A DNA stretch of 25,578 bases from MD308 sp051888795 (GCA_051888795.1 JBJFCD010000006.1:1-25578), one strand, 5' to 3'. Counted from the first letter of the stretch, positions 1 to 6,785 are shown. Made by a program: numbers and translations. Notes: generated by a model not told the origin, from the sequence alone.

Positions 1-1
1 T

Positions 2-1348
2 CGTCTTGAGACCTCTCCGGAAGATATTACCGGTATGAAGGCTGCTCAGGGTATCTTAACTGTTCGTGGTGGTATGACATCACACGCTGCAGTAGTTGCC
101 CGTGGTATGGGAACCTGTTGTGTATCCGGTTGCGGAGACATCACAATGGATGAAGAGAATAAGAAATTTACATTAGCTGGACAGACCTTTACTGAGGGAT
201 CAGAGATCTCTATCGATGGTACAACAGGTAACATCTATGCTGGTCTTATCCCAACTGTTGATGCTCAGATCGCTGGTGAGTTCGGCCGTGTAATGGCTTG
301 GGCTGATGAAATCAGAACACTTAAGGTTCGTACAAATGCAGATACTCCGGCTGACGCTAAGAAGGCTCGTGAGCTTGGTGCAGAAGGTATCGGACTTTGC
401 CGTACAGAGCATATGTTCTTTGATCCGGAAAGAATTGCAGCTTTCCGTGAGATGATCTGCTCTGATACAGAGGAAGAAAGAGAAGTTGCTCTCAACAAGA
501 TTCTTCCATATCAGCAGGGAGACTTCAAGGCTCTCTATGAAGCACTTGAGGGATGCCCGGTTACCATCCGTTTCTTAGATCCACCACTTCACGAGTTCGT
601 TCCTACTGAGGAAGCTGATATCGAGAAGCTTGCAAAGGCTAAGAATAAGTCCGTAGAAGAAATCAAGGCTATCTGTGAGTCACTTCATGAGTTTAACCCA
701 ATGATGGGACACAGAGGATGCCGTCTTGCTGTAACCTATCCTTCTATTGCTAAGATGCAGACTAAGGCTGTTATCCGCGCAGCAATCGAAGTTCAGAAAG
801 AGCATCCGGATTGGGCTGTTGAGCCGGAAATCATGATTCCATTAGTATGTGAAATCAAAGAGCTTAAGTTCGTTAAGCAGATCGTTGTTGAGACCGCTGA
901 TGCTGAAATCGCAGCAGCAGGTGTTGATCTTAAGTACCATGTAGGTACCATGATCGAGATTCCACGTGCAGCTCTTACTGCTGATGAGATCGCTACTGAA
1001 GCTGACTTCTTCTGCTTCGGTACAAACGACCTTACCCAGATGACCTTTGGATTCTCTCGTGATGATGCTGGTAAGTTCCTTGGAGCATACTATGACAACA
1101 AGATCTTCGAGAATGATCCATTTGCTAAGTTAGATCAGACTGGTGTTGGTAAATTAATGGAGACCGCTATCAAGCTTGGTAAGCCGGTTAATCCAAACCT
1201 TCACATCGGTATCTGTGGAGAGCACGGTGGAGATCCTTCATCTGTTGAGTTCTGCCACAAGATTGGTCTTGATTATGTATCATGTTCACCATTCCGTGTA
1301 CCGATTGCTCGTCTGGCTGCTGCTCAGGCTGCAATCAACAATAAATAA
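2..1348 (+). CDS. ppdK: pyruvate, phosphate dikinase (C-terminal part, cut by window start)
   Basis: Interconverts pyruvate, ATP and Pi with phosphoenolpyruvate, AMP and PPi in the cytoplasm; in many gut clostridia it serves PPi-linked glycolysis. The reading frame is open from base 2, so the gene starts upstream and the ATG at 35 is internal. Visible are the phosphohistidine motif GGMTSHAAVVARG (His at about base 83), the PEP-binding TIM barrel with GLCRTEHMFF, the MMGHRGCRL and FGTNDLTQMTFGFSRDD motifs, and the catalytic cysteine in GICGEHGGDP. The missing part is the nucleotide-binding domain. The C-terminus is intact (RLAAAQAAINNK, then TAA) and is followed by a terminator. The identification is very secure. 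Confidence 0.97.
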   Translation, partial: RLETSPEDITGMKAAQGILTVRGGMTSHAAVVARGMGTCCVSGCGDITMDEENKKFTLAGQTFTEGSEISIDGTTGNIYAGLIPTVDAQIAGEFGRVMAWADEIRTLKVRTNADTPADAKKARELGAEGIGLCRTEHMFFDPERIAAFREMICSDTEEEREVALNKILPYQQGDFKALYEALEGCPVTIRFLDPPLHEFVPTEEADIEKLAKAKNKSVEEIKAICESLHEFNPMMGHRGCRLAVTYPSIAKMQTKAVIRAAIEVQKEHPDWAVEPEIMIPLVCEIKELKFVKQIVVETADAEIAAAGVDLKYHVGTMIEIPRAALTADEIATEADFFCFGTNDLTQMTFGFSRDDAGKFLGAYYDNKIFENDPFAKLDQTGVGKLMETAIKLGKPVNPNLHIGICGEHGGDPSSVEFCHKIGLDYVSCSPFRVPIARLAAAQAAINNK

Positions 1349-1366
1349 TTGATTCTAAGTATTTAT

Positions 1367-1393
1367 TCAGCCCCGCTATCATGGCGGGGCTGA
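1367..1393 (+). terminator. rho-independent-like terminator after ppdK
   Basis: Perfect 10-bp stem TCAGCCCCGC / GCGGGGCTGA around a 7-nt loop, 18 nt after the ppdK stop codon. The following tract is T-rich but interrupted (TATTTCATAT), so termination may be less than complete. Confidence 0.75.
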
Positions 1394-1448
1394 TATTTCA
1401 TATCAATCATTTTATTCTCGCCGATTCTGGCAGATAAAATCCCTTATT

Positions 1449-1643
1449 AAATTTATCCCTTTTTGGATTTGTGTTCCTAAGAATGAATTTTGCTATTTGA
1501 ATCAGAACGTTTAAAAAGCGTCGGCACTTAATGAGCAATTTATTGCGAATTTAGTACCGCTACGCTTTTTACAAACGAGAGTGAGTTCTGATTCAAATAT
1601 GCAAATTCATTCAGGAACACATTTCCGAAATGGGAGATAAATT
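1449..1643. repeat. ~195-nt imperfect palindrome, MITE-like hairpin element
   Basis: Nested inverted repeats share one centre near 1540. They are ATTTGAATCAGAAC (1495-1508) with GTTCTGATTCAAAT (1585-1598), GAATGAATTTTGC (1481-1493) with GCAAATTCATTC (1601-1612), GTGTTCCT (1471-1478) with AGGAACAC (1613-1620), AAATTTATCCC (1449-1459) with GGGAGATAAATT (1632-1643), and an inner GCAAT/ATTGC hairpin. No convincing ORF lies inside. The size and full-length dyad suit a miniature inverted-repeat element, but a long structured RNA is also possible. No clear target-site duplication was found. Confidence 0.65.
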
Positions 1644-1973
1644 GATATGTTGCATTTTTTCCATTCCTTGTTGGAATAACAGAAGGAAGTCATGCCTAAT
1701 TGATGTAATAGGTTGTTTTGGGTAGATAAATTTCAGAGCGTTTTGGAATACTGTAGGTCCATTTAGATTGAAAAATGTCAGAGGGGCATACAAGATTTTG
1801 GAAAAATAAAAATAATGTGGGACCAATAAGTAACTCTGACGATGGGAGGGCCTACATGGAAAAAAATATGTCACCCTATAGTTAGCGTTTAGGACGAGTT
1901 GGGTAGACAAAAAAATAGTAAATAGGAGAATGCGTCATACCATGAGTCTAAAAAAGAGAGGCATGGGTAGACA
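1644..1973 (+). repeat. conserved non-coding block, copy 1 (upstream of the PD-(D/E)XK-like gene)
   Basis: This block recurs in the same orientation at 10097-10422. The flanks are diverged, but a core (about 1808-1884, from AATAATGTGGGACCAATAAG to TCACCCTATAGTTAG) is identical in both copies. It carries three near-identical nonamers: GGGTAGATA (1720-1728), GGGTAGACA (1901-1909) and GGGTAGACA (1965-1973). The core can fold with AGGG...CCCT outside ACAT...ATGT. No long ORF is present. It may be a leader RNA or a cis element of the following gene; its function is unknown. Confidence 0.8.
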
Positions 1974-2039
1974 AAAGCAGAAGGGGGAATATTTATTTAT
2001 AAACAGGTAAGTCGGAAGATAAAAGAAACGGAACAGTTA

Positions 2040-2795
2040 TTGAAAGTAATCAATCAGGAATTAGAGAATGCACCGTCTGGGAGTCTGAAAATTCAGCGAA
2101 GAGGAAAGAAGATATATTATTATCATCAGGTAAAGAGAGAGGGGACATATGTAAAGAAATACATAGAACAAAAGAATAAGGGGTTTGCGATAGCACTTGC
2201 GAAAAAGGGATATTATGAGAAAGTAAAACCACTTTTAGAAAAGGAACTAGATGCATTAGAAACATTTGAAAAATCTTATGATGAAAATATGGTGAATAAT
2301 CTATATGATTCCATGATAGAGGAAAGAAAGCAGATGGTAGATCCGGTTCGGATGAGCGCGGGCGAAATCTTAAAACAATGGGAAAATGAAGCATATGAAA
2401 TGAATCATAATTATCAAGAAAATCTTATTTATAGAACAGACCATGGAGAAAATGTGCGTTCAAAGTCTGAATTAATCATAGCAAATATGCTAAATAGGTA
2501 TAGCGAGCATTTACGATACAAATATGAGCGGCCTTTAGAGCTCAGGATAAATGGTGAAAAAAGAATTATATATCCAGACTTTACAGTTCTAAATATACAT
2601 ACTGGAAAAATGACATATTGGGAACATGTAGGAATGATGGATGAACCTAATTATGCAAGCGGTTTTGTGAGGAAAGTGAACAGCTATATGGAGAATGGAA
2701 TTGTTCCGGGAAAGGATTTATTATTTACATTTGAAACAAGTGATTGCCCTATAAACACACAAAATGTATTAGTGTTGATAGAGAGTATGTTATGA
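2040..2795 (+). CDS. PD-(D/E)XK nuclease-like protein of a repeated element
   Basis: Hypothetical protein of at least 251 aa. The C-terminal half looks like a PD-(D/E)XK fold: SKSE (Glu144), YPDF (Asp180) and YWEHVG (Glu195-His196), with the lysine of the third motif replaced as in several Holliday-junction or restriction-like relatives. The N-terminal half is basic and helical. Similar proteins occur, from memory, as many-copy hypothetical proteins in Lachnospiraceae. The start is doubtful. TTG at 2040 has only a weak site upstream, while the frame is open from 1971. A strong AGAAGGGGGA (1979-1988) precedes an in-frame ATT at 1995, which would add residues YKQVSRKIKETEQL. A truncated copy of its 3' end is found at 10423-10525. 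No partner gene is adjacent, so its function is not known. Confidence 0.8.
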   Translation: MKVINQELENAPSGSLKIQRRGKKIYYYHQVKREGTYVKKYIEQKNKGFAIALAKKGYYEKVKPLLEKELDALETFEKSYDENMVNNLYDSMIEERKQMVDPVRMSAGEILKQWENEAYEMNHNYQENLIYRTDHGENVRSKSELIIANMLNRYSEHLRYKYERPLELRINGEKRIIYPDFTVLNIHTGKMTYWEHVGMMDEPNYASGFVRKVNSYMENGIVPGKDLLFTFETSDCPINTQNVLVLIESML

Positions 2796-2876
2796 TAAAC
2801 AGACTAAACGGAAGAATTGCATGAGCTTGTGTAGCTATTTAGATTGCTATAATACAACAACCATTCAATTGTACAT

Positions 2877-2907
2877 AAGGTGTATGGAATATCCATACAC
2901 CTTTTTT
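2877..2907 (+). terminator. rho-independent terminator
   Basis: Strong hairpin with arms AAGGTGTATGGA (2877-2888) and TCCATACACCTT, 3-nt loop, and a run of six T. It closes the nuclease-like gene unit 80 nt after its stop and separates it from the sigma-factor island. Confidence 0.92.
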
Positions 2908-2948
2908 GCGCTTTCATGCGCGAGCTCTTTTATTTTTTGTTTGAAAAA

Positions 2949-2981
2949 TTTAAATCTTTTTTTGGATTGTTTCTGTCTAAC
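2949..2981 (+). promoter_or_regulatory. putative ECF sigma promoter P1
   Basis: TTTAAATCTTTTT, 11 nt, CTGTCTAAC. The upstream block begins exactly 25 nt before TGTCTA, the same distance as in the three other copies (3443, 5131, 6753). GTCTA resembles the -10 class used by many ECF sigma factors. It lies about 190 nt upstream of the ribbon-helix-helix gene. Assignment to the local sigma factor is inferred. Confidence 0.75.
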
Positions 2982-3014
2982 CTAATAAGTAAAACGAATG
3001 GAGATAAATGAATA

Positions 3015-3128
3015 ATGGAATGCATGGCATCAAAATGTAACACAAAAGCGCTTTGCTCTAATAATGCACAAAACAATGCGCTTATGTGTCATGGTTTTGC
3101 ATATTCAAATAATACTATAATGGAATGA
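3015..3128 (+). CDS. possible 37-residue cysteine-rich peptide (uncertain)
   Basis: Short ORF in the P1 leader. It encodes a 37-aa peptide with four cysteines (positions 3, 8, 14, 25), starting MECMASKCNTKALC. The only nearby ribosome site (GGAG at 3000-3003) is 11 nt upstream, which is a poor distance for this ATG. It better serves a 10-codon ORF at 3008. The stretch also contains the palindrome AAAGCGCTTT (3045-3054). It may simply be untranslated leader. Confidence 0.25.
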   Translation: MECMASKCNTKALCSNNAQNNALMCHGFAYSNNTIME

Positions 3129-3167
3129 AGGGCGACAGGAAGGATTGCATAATGGAGGAACTACAGT

Positions 3168-3362
3168 ATGGAGAAATTTATAATAACTCCCAAGGAAGAT
3201 ACATCTGTAACTATGACGATTCGGATAGATCGGGCTTTGCAGGAAGAATATAACGATTTAGCTGCAAAAACAAATCGTTCACGGAATGAACTGATATGTA
3301 TGGCTCTAAAATATGCTCTTGATCATATGGAACTGAAAAGTCAGAAAGAACTTAATACATAA
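3168..3362 (+). CDS. ribbon-helix-helix (CopG/Arc-type) small DNA-binding protein
   Basis: 64-aa protein with a short N-terminal tail and an RHH domain at about residues 14-52: a beta strand TMTIRIDRAL, helix 1 QEEYNDLAAKTN, the typical turn NRSRNEL, and helix 2 ICMALKYALDHM. Such proteins bind DNA as dimers, often as antitoxins or local repressors. GGAGGA lies 8 nt before the ATG. No toxin-like gene is adjacent. It is the first clear gene after promoter P1 in the sigma-factor island, so a regulatory role there is plausible. Its target is unknown. Confidence 0.85.
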   Translation: MEKFIITPKEDTSVTMTIRIDRALQEEYNDLAAKTNRSRNELICMALKYALDHMELKSQKELNT

Positions 3363-3442
3363 AATGCAAAGGATTAAGTGTTCTGGGTATGGGTAAGAGC
3401 CGGCTATTCTCAGGGAGAAAAAGTTTTTGAAAAAATAATTTT

Positions 3443-3475
3443 TTTAAATCTATTTATGAATCGTTCTTGTCTTAT
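3443..3475 (+). promoter_or_regulatory. putative ECF sigma promoter P2
   Basis: TTTAAATCTATTT, 11 nt, TTGTCTTA, with the same 25-nt register as P1, P3 and P4. It lies 41 nt upstream of the first membrane-protein gene (3516). The -10 part has one deviation (CTTA for CTAA). Confidence 0.78.
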
Positions 3476-3515
3476 TACATGAAACAACAAAAAATATTCT
3501 CAAGGAGGGGAAATT

Positions 3516-4001
3516 ATGTTTGATTTTTTAAAATTTTATTTAGGTTATGAAGTTGGATTTAAGATTGGTAAGAAGCTTCCGGGTGCGCTAAGGGCAATAT
3601 GCAAGGGCTTTGCCCTATTGATTTCGATTGCATTATGGGCGAGTTCCTTTGATGGAGGAGTTCCATTTGATCGTACCCTTGGCATAGGAATACGGGTACT
3701 TACGATCATTTACTGCATCATAGTCTGGGGCTGTATCGTAGGTATTGAGGTTCTTAAGGTCCTGGATGTTCGAGGAATTTATAAGCTTCCTGACATGTTG
3801 AGAAAAATGAATCTGATTCGAATTTATTACTGGGTGATTTTGGTTCTCTCATTGATTGTAGAGGTTTTAAATATGGGAGAGATATCCGCTCTTGGCATTG
3901 TTTTAGGAATATTGTATGGTTACTTCCTTGTGCATTTTCCAATGTTTATTCTCACACTTGCAGATTCCGTGGTTGGAAAAGCGATAAAGTTAAAAAAATA
4001 G
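3516..4001 (+). CDS. membrane protein of unknown function (161 aa)
   Basis: Integral membrane protein with about four hydrophobic segments: near residues 28-45 (ICKGFALLISIALWASS), 55-80 (LGIGIRVLTIIYCIIVWGCI), 103-118 (IYYWVILVLSLIVEVL) and 124-150 (ALGIVLGILYGYFLVHFPMF). Basic loops and a lysine-rich C-terminus suggest cytoplasmic ends. No known domain is recognised. An excellent AAGGAGG site lies 8 nt before the ATG. It follows promoter P2 directly and is 24 nt from the next membrane-protein gene, so the two are likely co-transcribed. A partner or sensor role beside the ECF sigma factor is only a guess. Confidence 0.85.
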   Translation: MFDFLKFYLGYEVGFKIGKKLPGALRAICKGFALLISIALWASSFDGGVPFDRTLGIGIRVLTIIYCIIVWGCIVGIEVLKVLDVRGIYKLPDMLRKMNLIRIYYWVILVLSLIVEVLNMGEISALGIVLGILYGYFLVHFPMFILTLADSVVGKAIKLKK

Positions 4002-4025
4002 TAGATAAAAGGAAAGGAACGAAAG

Positions 4026-5000
4026 ATGTATCAGGGACAGGAATTATTAGAACAAATTACAAAGGTTTATTGCATTATTGTAAATTATGAAGCTAATTTT
4101 TTGGAAAGGACAGCACTGGAGTATCAAGTGCGCAGTCAGATTGCAGAGAAAGCAAAAATTAGTATTTCCGGAGCGAAGGGCAAGGCGAGATTAACGGCGA
4201 TAGTGACCGGGATTTATGTGCTTGTCATGCTGCTTTTTGCAACAATCGTTTATGAACTGGTTGGTGCTTGGATTGTAGTTGCAATTTGTGCAGCGATTGC
4301 TTTTGTGAATTGGGATAAGAAAAAGGGGCTTTCCGTCATAGCAGGTGGAATAGCGGGATTGCTTATTGCTTATCTGTTCTATGTATGCGTAATTGATACG
4401 GTGATAAGGGCTTTTGAAGCAGGAAATGTGCCGGGCATTATAATTCCTATTGTTATGGCAGCGATACTTGCTGTAATTATTATTGTTATAAATCACAAGT
4501 CAGTAGATATATCAAATGCGAAAATACGTAAAATTAATGCTGAGATTTTAGCATCTAATACCTCAATAAAGGCACAGTCAGATACATTGCTAGTCGAGGC
4601 AAAGGAGCTTGATGCAAGTCTGTTGAAGGAACTGACACCGAATGGCTGGTATCCTGCAAAATATGCCTATGAGGATGCGGCAAACTTCTTTATCGATTAT
4701 CTGGAAAATGTGAAGCCACAAGCAACGATGTCGGAGTTGATTGATAAATATGAGCAGGAAAGAAGGGATCGTGAAAACAGGGCATTCCAAAATCGAGTGG
4801 AGAATGGCATCGATCACATCATTCGTAATCAGGAGCAGATGATGCAGCAATTCAATCAGATGATTGACAATCAGGAGCAGACGAATCAGCTACTTCGGTT
4901 CTCCAATATGATTGGAATGTATAACTGCTATCAGATGTCAGTACTTAATAACAACATTGATGCGATGAGACATACAAGGACAACAATTTATTTAAAATAG
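4026..5000 (+). CDS. membrane protein with C-terminal coiled-coil tail (324 aa)
   Basis: Unrecognised family. Residues 1-55 are soluble and helical. About four membrane segments follow (LTAIVTGIYVLVMLLFATIV, WIVVAICAAIAFV, LSVIAGGIAGLLIAYLFYVC and IIIPIVMAAILAVIIIV). A long soluble C-terminal region from about residue 160 ends in a Gln/Asn-rich helical stretch (IRNQEQMMQQFNQMIDNQEQ) likely to form a coiled coil. GGAAAGGAAC precedes the ATG. It is the second gene of the P2 unit. Its stop codon lies only a few bases before the c-di-GMP-I aptamer, so the riboswitch is effectively its 3' UTR. Confidence 0.85.
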   Translation: MYQGQELLEQITKVYCIIVNYEANFLERTALEYQVRSQIAEKAKISISGAKGKARLTAIVTGIYVLVMLLFATIVYELVGAWIVVAICAAIAFVNWDKKKGLSVIAGGIAGLLIAYLFYVCVIDTVIRAFEAGNVPGIIIPIVMAAILAVIIIVINHKSVDISNAKIRKINAEILASNTSIKAQSDTLLVEAKELDASLLKELTPNGWYPAKYAYEDAANFFIDYLENVKPQATMSELIDKYEQERRDRENRAFQNRVENGIDHIIRNQEQMMQQFNQMIDNQEQTNQLLRFSNMIGMYNCYQMSVLNNNIDAMRHTRTTIYLK

Positions 5001-5003
5001 ATA

Positions 5004-5074
5004 TATGAGGGCAAACTTAGCGAAAGCTAGGGGCGCAAAACTCTAGAGCCTGTAAAATGGCAGTCAGTTGCATA
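5004..5074 (+). ncRNA. c-di-GMP-I (GEMM-I) riboswitch aptamer
   Basis: It matches the GEMM-I consensus in order: AGGGCAAAC (5008-5016), a 6-bp stem CTTAGC/GCTAGG capped by a GAAA tetraloop (5022-5025), then GGGCGCAAAAC, a short linker, GCCTGTAAA, and the second hairpin side ATGGCAGTCAGTTGC that carries the tetraloop-receptor region. TATG (5004-5007) and CATA (5071-5074) can close P1. It starts 3 nt after the stop of the upstream membrane-protein gene and is followed by a terminator whose 5' arm can instead pair with AAAATGGCAGTC (5054-5065) of the aptamer. That layout predicts ligand-controlled read-through into the sigma-factor unit. Confidence 0.88.
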
Positions 5075-5081
5075 GGAATTT

Positions 5082-5115
5082 AAACGACTGCCATTTTAGA
5101 ATGACAGTCGTTTTT
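5082..5115 (+). terminator. riboswitch expression-platform terminator
   Basis: Hairpin AAACGACTGCCATT / AATGACAGTCGTTT (one C-A mismatch, loop TTAG) followed by five T. The 5' arm GACTGCCATTTT (5086-5097) is a perfect 12-nt complement of aptamer bases 5054-5065, giving a mutually exclusive antiterminator. Ligand-bound aptamer should leave the terminator free, which predicts an OFF switch. Confidence 0.85.
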
Positions 5116-5130
5116 AAGTAATTACAATTT

Positions 5131-5163
5131 TTTAAATCTATTTTAAAAAAGTAATTGTCTACC
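5131..5163 (+). promoter_or_regulatory. putative ECF sigma promoter P3 (sigma gene autoregulation)
   Basis: TTTAAATCTATTT, 11 nt, TTGTCTACC, in the same register as P1, P2 and P4. It lies immediately after the riboswitch terminator and about 10 nt before the AAGGAGG of the small ORF at 5186, so the transcript would have an extremely short 5' leader. It would make the sigma factor autoregulated independently of the riboswitch. Confidence 0.78.
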
Positions 5164-5185
5164 TTAATGAAAGGAGGCAATTAGT

Positions 5186-5341
5186 ATGATGGATGTAATC
5201 AAATGGTTTGTGCAATTGATTAAACGGGACATGAGCCTATTTACATTTGAGACGGAAACAGATTTTAAAATTGCATCAAAAATTCTCGATGCAAAAAACA
5301 AAGAGGGAGATGAGAAAGTTGACTTACACGGAGGCGATTGA
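5186..5341 (+). CDS. 51-residue small protein overlapping the sigma gene
   Basis: Small ORF starting MMDVIKWFVQLIKRDMSLF and ending KVDLHGGD, preceded by a near-perfect AAGGAGG 8 nt upstream of its ATG at the expected start of the P3 transcript. The N-terminus is amphipathic and the rest is charged. Its last 32 bases overlap the start of the ECF sigma gene in another frame, so translational coupling is likely. It could be a regulatory leader peptide, a small sigma-binding partner, or mainly a device to load ribosomes. No family is recognised. It was missed by length cut-offs, but the ribosome site is among the best in the window. Confidence 0.7.
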   Translation: MMDVIKWFVQLIKRDMSLFTFETETDFKIASKILDAKNKEGDEKVDLHGGD

Positions 5342-6740
5342 AAAAGCCCTTGCAGGAGATGAAAGCGGATTTCAATTTCTTTATGACTCAACGAAAAAGG
5401 AAAAGTATTATCTGGCGCTGAAATATGTCAAGGACAAGGAAACGGCAGAGGATGTTTTACAGGAGTCCTATCTAAAAGCATGGGAAAAGCTTGATACTGT
5501 AAATCCTGAGAAATTTGAAGCATGGTTTGCGCAGATTGTGGCAAACACAGCTAAAAATGTATTGGAAAAAAGAAAGCATACAGCCCTTGATCTTAGAGAG
5601 GATGCGGATGAAGAACTTGAGCCCAATGAGGTATTTGACCGTTCTGTCAGTTCCTGGGAAAATCAGCCGGAGCTTTCCTATACACAAAAGGAGACCGCAG
5701 AACTTGTTCATCAAATGCTTGACGAACTACCGGACGAGCAGAGATTTGTAGTATTAATGTTTGAAATCGAGGGCCTAACTACAAAAGAAATTGCGGAATC
5801 TTTAGGCTGTGCCGAGGCTACAGTAAAGTCACGTCTTAAATATGGAAGAAACAAGATTAAAGCTAAGGCAGAGGAACTACAAAAGAAGGGCTACAAGCTG
5901 TACAGCATTCCGCCGATGGTATTACTTATGCTGTTGCTGCAAAAGGAGCAGAAGGTTTTTGCAGCAGAGGTTTCAACAGAAGCAGCGCTGAACCAATGTC
6001 GGGAGCAGGTCTTGAAAAATACAGACTATATCAAATCTGCGACTGCTTATACATCCGGCGCTACAGCAGTTAAGACTACTTTCTTTGCAACAAAAGCAGG
6101 AAAAATCCTGATAGGAATTGTTGCTGCGACGGTTGTGGGAGGAACCGCGGCAGGGGTTCTTATCAGTAATAGCAATAAGGGTTCTGCAAGTGAAGTGATT
6201 GCAGAGAAGGATGTTGAAGCTGTGGCTGTTGGGGAGAATACTGCCGAACAGAGTAACGCAGAGGAAAGCGGAACTGCTGATGACAAAGACCCTTATTTTA
6301 ATTATGAAGAACGTTTTGATTTGGGAGACCCAGAAAGCTATGGAACCAGCGGTTATTACAATTCTGTAGATTTGGAACATATTGAAAAATTAACAGGCGA
6401 AAAGATAGAGCGCGTAAACGAGGATATGGAAGTAAATTCTTCAACAGGTTATATCATGTTGAACATGGTTCTTTATAAAGAAAGTTTTGCCCGTAAAGCA
6501 GAATTTCCTTCACCAAGTAATGAATATACACTTTCTCCGAAAAACTATTATGAAATTCCAAACGGAACCATTGCACATGTAAATTCCTGTATTACAATAC
6601 CTGCCAAGTATTTCTGGGGTGTTGGAACAGAGGAATATACCGTAACTGTCTACGAAGCGACAATTGATGGTGATACTGGTTTTGTGCTACAAAATGCATT
6701 CAATGGAAGTCCGGCAGATGTAAATCCTGTAAGTGAATAA
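5310..6740 (+). CDS. ECF-type RNA polymerase sigma factor with fused membrane anchor and extracytoplasmic domain
   Basis: 476 aa if started at ATG 5310. A TTG at 5319 is better spaced from AGGGAG (5304-5309), and the longer frame from 5247 has no ribosome site. Sigma-70 region 2 is at about residues 15-80 (ESYLKAWEKLDTVNPEKFEAWFAQIVANTAKN). Region 4 with a helix-turn-helix is at about 130-185 (LDELPDEQRFVVLMFEIEGLTTKEIAESLG, then EATVKSRL). After a hydrophobic patch (IPPMVLLMLLL), a clear membrane segment (ILIGIVAATVVGGTAAGVLI) separates an acidic, probably external domain of about 175 aa. Most ECF factors are near 180 aa and use a separate anti-sigma, so this one seems to carry its own tether and sensor. 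Four identical promoter motifs nearby suggest its regulon. Confidence 0.9.
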   Translation: MRKLTYTEAIEKALAGDESGFQFLYDSTKKEKYYLALKYVKDKETAEDVLQESYLKAWEKLDTVNPEKFEAWFAQIVANTAKNVLEKRKHTALDLREDADEELEPNEVFDRSVSSWENQPELSYTQKETAELVHQMLDELPDEQRFVVLMFEIEGLTTKEIAESLGCAEATVKSRLKYGRNKIKAKAEELQKKGYKLYSIPPMVLLMLLLQKEQKVFAAEVSTEAALNQCREQVLKNTDYIKSATAYTSGATAVKTTFFATKAGKILIGIVAATVVGGTAAGVLISNSNKGSASEVIAEKDVEAVAVGENTAEQSNAEESGTADDKDPYFNYEERFDLGDPESYGTSGYYNSVDLEHIEKLTGEKIERVNEDMEVNSSTGYIMLNMVLYKESFARKAEFPSPSNEYTLSPKNYYEIPNGTIAHVNSCITIPAKYFWGVGTEEYTVTVYEATIDGDTGFVLQNAFNGSPADVNPVSE

Positions 6741-6752
6741 AAAAGTAAAGAA

Positions 6753-6785
6753 TTTAAATCTTTTTTAAAAATAATATTGTCTAAC
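6753..6785 (+). promoter_or_regulatory. putative ECF sigma promoter P4 (lipoprotein operon)
   Basis: TTTAAATCTTTTT, 11 nt, TTGTCTAAC, the best match of the four copies, with the same spacing. It lies between the sigma gene stop and the first lipoprotein gene (52 nt upstream of its ATG). Confidence 0.8.

Noticed and set aside
1611..1910. 99-codon ORF on the minus strand across the conserved block.
   Set aside because: It spans the palindrome boundary, shows no recognisable protein features, and the block looks conserved at the nucleotide level, not by codon.
1901..1973. GGGTAGACA repeats read on the other strand (TGTCTACCC) resemble the ECF -10 motif.
   Set aside because: No TTTAAATC block lies 25 nt upstream on that strand for the copies at 1901-1909 and 1965-1973, so they are not treated as sigma promoters.
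2827..2853. TTGTGT and TATAAT pair downstream of the nuclease-like gene.
   Set aside because: The spacer is only 15 bp and any transcript would meet the terminator at 2877-2907 within about 50 nt; no gene served.
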